Positions 1-5,129 of a stretch of DNA of 5,630 nt are shown here, piece by piece. The position numbers were made by a program, and so were the translations under genes. How positions within the stretch are numbered: the stretch's first letter is position 1; each line of letters starts with the position of its first letter. The DNA comes from Candidatus Desantisiibacteriota bacterium (GTDB lineage: Bacteria; UBA9089; CG2-30-40-21): positions 1 to 5,630 of the forward strand of contig JACQYP010000181.1 in the NCBI GenBank assembly GCA_016208205.1, written 5' to 3'. The notes below the pieces were generated by a model. That model was not told the DNA's origin, ran no database searches, and saw only the letters and a list, made by a program, of their open reading frames with translations.

Positions 1-155
1 CCATGCAGGTGAGAATTACCACTCAAATGAAGATGAAGGACGGAAAAATGATATATATTCGCAAAAGTACAAAACCAACACCTTTTCAGAAAGAAATATA
101 TATCGCCTTAAATCTTTCCTGCAAGCCTGGTGAAACTATTGAAACTATCCTGTGA
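1..155 (+). CDS. Short plus-strand open frame, possible C-terminal tail of a gene starting left of the window
   Basis: The frame is open from the left edge and ends at TGA 153-155. From the ATG at 3-5 it would encode 50 residues, lysine-rich and containing TPFQKEIYIALNL near the middle. No Shine-Dalgarno sequence can be judged for the ATG at 3, because only two bases precede it. The piece could therefore be the end of a longer protein. The pattern Thr-Pro-x-Gln-Lys-x-Ile-x-x-Ala-Leu faintly recalls the C-terminal ends of some IS4/IS1634-type transposases, but this is memory-based and weak. It lies convergent to the NB-ARC remnant (ends 155 and 226). It may be a chance frame. Confidence 0.3.
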   Translation, partial: MQVRITTQMKMKDGKMIYIRKSTKPTPFQKEIYIALNLSCKPGETIETIL

Positions 156-225
156 AATCCGTAGTGCCTAAATTGGATTTTTGTGATTTGTAAGTAGTTG
201 ATAGGGATAGACTTATGTTTTTTAA

Positions 226-954
226 TCATGAACTTGGGTTAACTATAATCTCTTCTAAACCATCATTGTTTATGTCCTTTACCTCAATAGATGGTGCACA
301 AAATTGACGGATTAAGGGATGAATACGGAGGATATCTGTGGCATCAACAACAAGAGATAGACTAAGCAGTCTTTGTGCAGAGAGCCGGGCATCTTCATCT
401 TCCATACCGGCGACTATTGCCAGCAGGTCAAGCCGAATGGAAATAGCCTCTGGGAATATAGGGATTATCTCAAATAAAGCCTTTGCCCGTCGGTCATATT
501 CGCTATCAGTAAGCATCTCATAGCTTAGCCGTATGGTTTCTTTCATAATCGGGTCATGATTTGTAGCTAAATCTTCCGAACTTAAGGGATACTTAGCAAG
601 AGTGGTAAATACCCCTATTTCTTTCAATCTTTGGTAGAAGTCAGTAAGGATTTTCTGGGTTTTACCAGATACCAGGACATGCTGGGCAATACAGGCGCTC
701 GTAATTATAACTGCCAGCGGCAGACAGCCAAGAAGGCGAACAATTCGTTCTGCTGCCTCATACTCTTCTCTGGGAAAGGTTGCTTTAATTTCATCTGCGG
801 AAAACAGGTCGGCATTTCCCCAGGGTTTACCCTTTATCCGGCACATCAGGCGATGGCATAAAAGCAAAATTGCCTGCTCCTGCGACAATACATCCAGCTT
901 AACGCCTGAATATGTCTCACTACAATCAAGCCGTAAGGAGAGGGAGAGGAATGT
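226..954 (-). pseudogene. NB-ARC/STAND NTPase remnant, N-terminal half missing, FG-GAP-like tail
   Basis: Counting from the TTG at 886-888, the visible piece carries the later NB-ARC landmarks in order: an LDVLSQEQA helix start (just upstream and through residue 5), the GxP motif GCLPLAV at residues 54-60, the winged-helix stretch LSYEML...ALFEIIPIFPE at 121-147, and RIHPLIRQFC near 188-197. These are typical of bacterial AP-ATPase-like STAND proteins, signalling ATPases that sense a ligand and oligomerise. The P-loop, Walker B and sensor (RNBS-B) parts, and any effector or repeat-sensor domain, are absent. Upstream the frame stays open only back to the deaminase stop at 955-957. No start codon has a ribosome site, and the TTG falls inside a conserved motif. 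After residue 197 homology stops and an FG-GAP-like tail follows to TGA 226-228. I read it as a decayed fragment. Confidence 0.75.
229..297 (-). other. FG-GAP/calcium-loop-like tail on the NB-ARC remnant
   Basis: The last 23 residues of the NB-ARC frame include VKDINNDGLEEIIV. This matches the Asp-x-Asn-x-Asp-Gly loop followed by a hydrophobic strand seen in FG-GAP/VCBS beta-propeller repeats of extracellular proteins. Such a motif is not expected directly after the winged-helix HPLxR motif of a cytoplasmic STAND protein, where TPR, WD40 or similar repeats normally follow. The switch at about 297 suggests a recombination or deletion junction joining two unrelated genes in frame. The stretch is short, so chance similarity remains possible. 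Confidence 0.45.
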
Positions 955-2541
955 CTATTCTGAATTTTGACTCTTGAGTACCTGAGTAGTTCTCCTGAAA
1001 CTCTCTTCAAAAGCAATGATCTCCCGTTCCAGCATTACTTCACGCTTCAGCTTGGGATTAGCCTCCATAAGTTTCCGGGCTACTTCCCCGGGCTGCCAGA
1101 TTAAATTGCGTACACCATCAAATTCAGGGCGTATCATGGCATATGACTGATTAATATAAAGGCTTTCACCTTGCATAAAAGAAAATTCAAGGCTATTCCT
1201 GGCCAGGGTGATCAGGTCTGCATAGGAAAGATCATAGGTCATAACTGCTTTAGAATATTCAACCGTGAGATTACTTCTGCTCACCCCTTCATCATCAGTG
1301 CAAATCGCTACAGGAACATTGGCACGGCGGTAAAGGATAAAGGGGTGTTCATTCCCTTCTACGCCTAAAATTGAAGCATTGCTGCTAAGGCAAATTTCCA
1401 CAAGAATCTTTTTATCCCGCATCCGGGAAAGCAGATCCATCACCCTTTCTTCCCAAGCCACGGCCACTCCATGACCGATCCTGCGTGCATGCCCTTTGCT
1501 GATCGAATCCTGGATCCGGTTTTGCATCGATTCCACAGGCGAATCCCGTAAAACAAGCTCACCTGCATGCAAACTTATAGTCGGCTTTCCCATACGCTGC
1601 CAGAGAAAATCCACAATTGCCATCTGATCATCAAAGTTGCGTCGTGAACCCGGTGCATCCTCAGCTTGTACCATGTTTATAGCAACAATTCTTTGATCAG
1701 CTTGCATAGCAGCCATATAAAGAAAGGTATCGATAAAAAAACCTTTTGCAGTAGAGCTGGCGCGGCATAGCTGTTGAATATAACGGACATCAATCCGGTC
1801 ACCAGGAATAATGCCATTATCCCTTAATACTTTTTCCCTGCTATTGATGTTTTGCGTAATAGGGGTAACAATATCCGTATCAGCCAGTTTGTTTTTCAGC
1901 TGGATATAGGCAGATTCCAGATCTTCCATATCAAAGGTTTCTAAGGCACTTTTGAATTCATCATGCAAGGGATCGGGAATACTTTGAACCATTACCTCAA
2001 GATATTGTACATTTTCATATAAATTACGCTTAACTACCTCTAAAAGCATCTCCTCTACAGTACGACCCGATGAATTCATGTAACCGAAGGTATTGAAAAA
2101 TAGATCATGACCGTCAATTGTATTAGAATGCCACCCCCGCATACTATAAATATTCTTAAACTGTGCCAGATAAATGTTATTTGATTCAAGGGTATCCAAC
2201 GAAATAATCTTTCCATCAATAATCGGCTCTGCTGTAAAAAGATTCGTAGTCAGATTGTAATTCAAGGAATTCTTCCTGGCTGAATCAAGCATAAAATCAC
2301 TATAGGTGGCACCACTTAAGTGATTATGCAGATCCCCACCTTTTGGCATTTGCCTCAAAAATACAATCAGTTCCGGGCCACTTCTTTTTGCCAATTGTAA
2401 CCGTTTCTCCATACTTTTGATCTTCGGTGACCAGAACGCGACATCCTCCTTTACAGGTACGATTACGGTTGCACAGACACATTCGTTCATCAAAAGCAAT
2501 AAAACCAAAAAAGATAGAATCGATAAAGTTTTCTTTTGCAT
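955..2541 (-). CDS. Exported adenosine deaminase-family protein (ADGF/CECR1-like architecture)
   Basis: This 528-residue protein belongs to the adenosine/AMP deaminase superfamily, zinc hydrolases that convert (deoxy)adenosine to (deoxy)inosine and ammonia. Residues 1-24 form a signal peptide: Lys-Lys, a Leu-rich core, and a Val-Cys-Ala cleavage site. Expected zinc ligands are His72 and His74 (DLHNHLSG), His325 (SLHAGE) and Asp416 (CTDDEG). Expected catalytic residues are Glu328, His357 (RIGHG) and Asp417. The motif VEICLSSN lies at 381-388. The HxH motif lies about 70 residues in, and the chain is far longer than the roughly 330-350 residues of cytosolic Add, as in secreted ADGF-type deaminases. 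The start is fixed by AAGGAGG at 2547-2553, five bases upstream. pdxA ends 133 bp upstream. A periplasmic or secreted role in purine nucleoside salvage is inferred. The substrate could also be another purine derivative. Confidence 0.88.
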   Translation of the reverse strand: MQKKTLSILSFLVLLLLMNECVCATVIVPVKEDVAFWSPKIKSMEKRLQLAKRSGPELIVFLRQMPKGGDLHNHLSGATYSDFMLDSARKNSLNYNLTTNLFTAEPIIDGKIISLDTLESNNIYLAQFKNIYSMRGWHSNTIDGHDLFFNTFGYMNSSGRTVEEMLLEVVKRNLYENVQYLEVMVQSIPDPLHDEFKSALETFDMEDLESAYIQLKNKLADTDIVTPITQNINSREKVLRDNGIIPGDRIDVRYIQQLCRASSTAKGFFIDTFLYMAAMQADQRIVAINMVQAEDAPGSRRNFDDQMAIVDFLWQRMGKPTISLHAGELVLRDSPVESMQNRIQDSISKGHARRIGHGVAVAWEERVMDLLSRMRDKKILVEICLSSNASILGVEGNEHPFILYRRANVPVAICTDDEGVSRSNLTVEYSKAVMTYDLSYADLITLARNSLEFSFMQGESLYINQSYAMIRPEFDGVRNLIWQPGEVARKLMEANPKLKREVMLEREIIAFEESFRRTTQVLKSQNSE

Positions 2542-2546
2542 AGTTT

Positions 2547-2553
2547 CCTCCTT
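2547..2553 (-). promoter_or_regulatory. Ribosome binding site of the deaminase gene
   Basis: The minus strand reads AAGGAGG here, a full match to the anti-Shine-Dalgarno core, with a five-base spacer to the ATG at 2539-2541. It supports that start and hence the signal peptide. Confidence 0.8.
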
Positions 2554-2561
2554 GCATTAAA

Positions 2562-2591
2562 AATATAACAGACTTACTCTTCTATAGTCAG
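2562..2591 (-). promoter_or_regulatory. Candidate sigma70-type promoter for the deaminase gene
   Basis: On the minus strand CTGACT (2586-2591) is followed after 18 bases by TATATT (2562-2567). These match the -35 and -10 consensus at 4/6 and 5/6 positions. Transcription would begin near 2555, leaving a very short leader that starts just before the ribosome site. The AT-rich context makes chance matches likely. If real, the deaminase would be transcribed independently of pdxA. Confidence 0.25.
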
Positions 2592-2641
2592 CAGGGTCAT
2601 AAATAGTGATTTTGTAAATCAACTAACAGACCGCAGGTTAT

Positions 2642-2670
2642 AGGTGATACCAATAACCGATTACCAATTT
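2642..2670 (-). repeat. Short degenerate direct repeat (TTGGTA units) after pdxA
   Basis: Just downstream of the pdxA stop the minus strand reads ATTGGTAATCGG and then TTATTGGTATCACC, so TTGGTA occurs twice about 13 bases apart within a GGT/AAT-rich stretch. It looks like the rump of a small tandem repeat. No convincing rho-independent hairpin with a T-run was found between pdxA and the deaminase gene. Confidence 0.35.
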
Positions 2671-2674
2671 CATC

Positions 2675-3721
2675 CTAACAACCTAACCTTGCCGCCAACC
2701 TTATCGCCTCTACCATACTCTGCGGATTTGCTATCCCTTTACCGGCAATATCAAAGGCAGTGCCATGGTCAGGTGATGTTCTGATGATAGGCAGTCCAAC
2801 AGTAACATTGACTGCTGAATCAAAGGCTAATAGTTTTAATGGGATAAGCCCCTGGTCATGATACATGGCTACGACAATATCACACTTGCCTTCTATTGCT
2901 TGCAGGAACACGGTATCCGGAGGATATGGTCCAGAAGCCTTAATCCCCTCTTTGACAGCCAGGTCAATAGCCGGCTTAATTATTTCCATATCCTCTTTGC
3001 CGAATGCCCCATTTTCCCCGGCATGCGGATTAAGCCCGGCAACAGCAATAATTGGGGAACCTATCCCAAAATTGTACCTGAGAGATTTATCCGCTATCCT
3101 GATGGTTTTCAGCACCATTTCTGTAGTAATTATCTCAGGAACATCCCTTAAAGCAACATGAATGGTAGCAAGAATTACCTTTAGCTTGCCTGAATAAAAC
3201 ATCATGGCATATTCAGTGGCAGAGGTAAGTTCAGCCAATAACTGGGTATGCCCCGGATAAGAAAAACCTGCCTTATGGATTGCCTCTTTACTGATTGGAG
3301 CGGTAACTACTTTTGAGATTTTGCCGGATAGTGCCAGACTAACGGCTGTCTTGATGTATTCTACAGATGCCCTGCCTGCCTCAGAACAAACCTTGCCCTG
3401 GGTGATGTTGTCGAGATTAATATTCTTCAGGTCAAGGATATTCAGAATGCCCGGCTCAAATCTGGCAGAGGATGGGGAATCAATAGAGAGGATATCTCGA
3501 CCATCAAGCCATGGGGCACAGAAATGCTTAAAAGCTGCTGCATCCCCAATAATTAATATCCGTTCCCATTGGGAGGGAGAAGGTTGATGTTTGCTTTGCA
3601 GCAGATTTATTGAATCACAGACAGGAATGTCTGTGTTACCCTGCAGCAGATTTATTGCCTTAATCACAACCTCAGGACCAATACCGTAAACATCACCAAG
3701 CGTTATGCCAATAATATCCAT
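2675..3721 (-). CDS. pdxA: 4-hydroxythreonine-4-phosphate dehydrogenase PdxA
   Basis: PdxA oxidises 4-phosphohydroxy-L-threonine with NAD(P)+ in DXP-dependent pyridoxal phosphate synthesis; its unstable product is used by PdxJ. The 348-residue protein has the usual domains: N-terminal GITLGDVYGIGPE (family norm GDPAGIGPE), VTAPISKEAIHKAG at 139-152, GLNPHAGENG at 229-238, MYHDQG at 286-291 and GLPIIRTSPDHGTA at 309-322. The three metal-ligand histidines are His158 (PGHT), His188 and His288. The start at 3719-3721 is chosen because GGAGG lies four bases upstream and the next residues match the family N-terminus. An upstream ATG at 3907 would add 62 unrelated residues read from repeat DNA. Residues 23-42 contain INLLQ twice, from a 45-bp palindrome-plus-duplication insertion. 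A related dehydrogenase of the PdxA2 type cannot be fully excluded. Confidence 0.92.
   Translation of the reverse strand: MDIIGITLGDVYGIGPEVVIKAINLLQGNTDIPVCDSINLLQSKHQPSPSQWERILIIGDAAAFKHFCAPWLDGRDILSIDSPSSARFEPGILNILDLKNINLDNITQGKVCSEAGRASVEYIKTAVSLALSGKISKVVTAPISKEAIHKAGFSYPGHTQLLAELTSATEYAMMFYSGKLKVILATIHVALRDVPEIITTEMVLKTIRIADKSLRYNFGIGSPIIAVAGLNPHAGENGAFGKEDMEIIKPAIDLAVKEGIKASGPYPPDTVFLQAIEGKCDIVVAMYHDQGLIPLKLLAFDSAVNVTVGLPIIRTSPDHGTAFDIAGKGIANPQSMVEAIRLAARLGC
3560..3588. repeat. Possible second repeat-derived segment in pdxA
   Basis: The plus strand holds the odd palindrome TCCCATTGGGA (3564-3574) followed by a G/A-rich run GGGAGAAGG. It encodes the low-conservation stretch QPSPSQWER (residues about 46-54) just before the strand RILIIGD. 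The composition resembles the CCCTCTCCC-type intergenic repeats found in many environmental bacterial genomes. That resemblance is recalled, not searched. Confidence 0.3.
3597..3657. repeat. Palindromic repeat inserted in frame in pdxA, flanked by 16-bp direct repeats
   Basis: The 16-mer TGCAGCAGATTTATTG occurs identically at 3597-3612 and 3642-3657. Between the copies lie 29 bp containing a perfect inverted repeat: CACAGACA (3616-3623), loop GGAA, TGTCTGTG (3628-3635). The copy offset is 45 bp, exactly 15 codons, so the pdxA frame is kept and the protein shows INLLQ twice (residues 23-27 and 38-42) around GNTDIPVCDS. This looks like a small palindromic element with a target duplication, or a replication-slippage product. 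Most PdxA proteins have a much shorter link between the GIGPE helix and the next strand. Confidence 0.8.
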
Positions 3722-3725
3722 TTCA

Positions 3726-3730
3726 CCTCC
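3726..3730 (-). promoter_or_regulatory. Ribosome binding site that sets the pdxA start
   Basis: The minus strand reads AGGAGGTGAA immediately before the ATG at 3719-3721, giving GGAGG with a four-base spacer. This decides the start against the much longer frame that opens at 3907. Confidence 0.8.
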
Positions 3731-3769
3731 TATTTGTAATCGTTCAGGTTTCACAGGTCGCAATTTTTC

Positions 3770-3931
3770 GAGCTGTGTAAGCAGAAATTCACCACGGAGA
3801 CATGCGATACTACTGATTAACACAGATAAAATCCGTGCAAATCCGTTAAATCGCATGTTTCCGTGTTCCATTAAACCTGATTTTTCTCCGTGTCTCTGTG
3901 TCTTCATGGTGAATTTCCGTTTGCACAGCTC
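3770..3931. repeat. Intergenic element with nested imperfect inverted repeats
   Basis: The outer arms at 3770-3801 and 3900-3931 are reverse complements at 27 of 32 positions, and all five differences are transitions. An inner pair at 3793-3808 and 3850-3865 (CACGGAGACATGCGAT and its complement) matches at 15 of 16. The loop is rich in ATCCGTG/AATCCGTT-type words, and the right arm contains CTCCGTGTCTCTGTGTC. Such words are familiar from dispersed intergenic repeats of environmental bacteria, as recalled. The element sits between the remnant secreted-protein gene and pdxA, ending 39 bp before the pdxA ribosome-site region. It encodes no credible protein and could be a MITE-like or palindromic dispersed repeat. 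Confidence 0.7.
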
Positions 3932-3983
3932 AAATTTTTTCTTTCTATCCGTACAATTCGTGGCTAATCTTCCGTATTTTAAT

Positions 3984-5129
3984 CTACCTTATCACCCCAA
4001 TCTTACCCTTTTTGCTTCCACCTTGATATTCTAATAGATAGATGTAAATCCCTGAGGTAACATATTCCTTATCTTTGTTTTTTAAGCCCCATTTAATCGT
4101 GGTAGGATTAGAGGTTTGTTCATCTTCATAGACTAACTCACCTGCGATATTGAATATCCTTAGTTTAATGGGTTGACTATTTGGTAGATTGCCGAATGTT
4201 ACTTCTTCTCCATTAACAGGATTAGGATAGACTAAGACATTATCTAAGTTGTTAAATACCGCCGGCACGCTGATCATCATCTCCTCTGATGCTACCTCTG
4301 GTAATTGATCAGTAGTTCCTATTCTTTCAACAAACATTGTCTGGCGGTTTTCTTCACTGTCAAAGTCAAAGCCAACCTTAGAAGAAGCACCTTGAGCGAT
4401 TACCCTGAATGGTACTCCGGCTAAGTAGCTTCCATCCTTGATTTCCTCTGGTTGCCAAACCACTACGGCATAATCTATATTACCTGATAAATTATCTGCC
4501 TCATTCATCAAGCATACAGGTGCTTGCGGAAAATCCCCCGGCTGGATCTGAATCCCGTCTTGATCTGTATTTGCATCTACTACCTGTAATACAGCCGGAT
4601 TAAAGGATAGGTGAACCTCACCGCCCAGATAGTTTTCTGCATTACTGATATTTACCTTAAGATAGATGGTATCCCTGATACGCAAATCATCAATATTTGC
4701 CCCTTCATGTGTAAAGGATAGCTTTATACCCCCAGAGGTGGCCTTTTCAGCCTTAACCGCAGATAATTCCGGAGATAATCTCGGGGCATTGCTTCCATAT
4801 ACCTGTTGTTGTTTCCCAAAATTATTCCTTAATATCCCAAAATCCCACATATTGACCTGTTTATCGTGATTGAAATCTCCCTCTTTGTTTTGATTCCAAT
4901 TTGGACTACCCTCAGAATCACCAAAGGCATTGGCAAACCTACCCCAATCCCCTGTATTTACCTTACCATCATTGTTTGTATCTCCGGCTAATAGGCTTAT
5001 TGTCCCAATATATGTAGTATCCTCAACCTGCGTAGGACTGATGCGGACATTAGTTTTAGTGGCAGGTGATGCCCCCCATGTATCAAAGGTAAGGGTATAT
5101 GTTCCTACCTTTATATTCCCTTGTGTCCC
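3984..5129 (-). pseudogene. 3' remnant of extracellular protein: dockerin pair, cohesin-like domain, C-terminal sorting domain
   Basis: The frame is open from 5129 to TAG 3984-3986, about 381 residues, and continues upstream of the first ATG (4848-4850), which lies inside a dockerin loop. Residues 49-70 (GDTNNDGKVNTGDWGRF...) and 84-105 (GDFNHDKQVNMWDFGIL...) are two F-hand calcium loops of a type I dockerin. The second has Lys instead of Gly after the ligand Asp. Residues about 134-258 resemble a cohesin domain (YLKVNISNAENYLGG, LSFNPAVLQV). Residues about 292-381 carry YPNPV, IFNIAGELVYE and SGIYIYLLEY and end in KKGKIGVIR, matching type IX secretion or FlgD-like C-terminal domains. It would be a secreted or surface protein. 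The N-terminus is missing: a TAA at 5130-5132 coincides with the insertion-sequence end. Calling it a pseudogene depends on that insertion. Confidence 0.8.
4836..4985 (-). other. Type I dockerin-like pair of calcium-binding repeats
   Basis: Two duplicated segments about 35 residues apart both follow Asp-x-Asn-x-Asp-x-x-Val-Asn-x-x-Asp, then a helix ending in FG. Calcium ligand positions 1, 3, 5, 9 and 12 are kept in both. In cellulosome-like systems dockerins bind cohesins, but here both lie in one polypeptide. In many candidate-phylum proteins such pairs are simply modular repeats, so no cellulosome is implied. Confidence 0.75.

Noticed and set aside
155..183. Possible terminator AAATCC...GGATTTTT after the left-edge frame
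   Set aside because: It has only six mostly A-T pairs, a 14-base loop and a short T-run, so it is too weak to call.
226..888. A complete 220-residue gene starting at TTG 886-888
   Set aside because: The TTG lies within the conserved NB-ARC motif LDVLSQEQA, there is no ribosome site, and the homology continues upstream. It is an arbitrary start within a remnant.
226..2541. RADAR-like or other deaminase-plus-NTPase defence system
   Set aside because: The deaminase carries a clear export signal, and the NTPase piece lacks the P-loop and Walker B region and is decayed. The adjacency looks accidental.
2858..3161. Plus-strand open frames overlapping pdxA, and similar ones over the deaminase and surface-protein genes
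   Set aside because: They lie opposite well-supported genes, have no ribosome sites or recognisable motifs, and are antisense shadows.
3590..3660. CRISPR-like repeat-spacer arrangement suggested by two identical 16-mers
   Set aside because: There are only two copies, both inside a coding gene and in frame, with a palindrome between them. This is an insertion duplication, not an array.
3722..3907. Upstream ATG at 3907 extending PdxA by 62 residues
   Set aside because: The extension is read from the inverted-repeat element, has no PdxA similarity, and is outcompeted by a strong ribosome site directly before the ATG at 3719-3721.
3984..4850. A complete 288-residue gene starting at ATG 4848-4850
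   Set aside because: That methionine is inside the second dockerin calcium loop, and the same frame upstream encodes the first loop and more.
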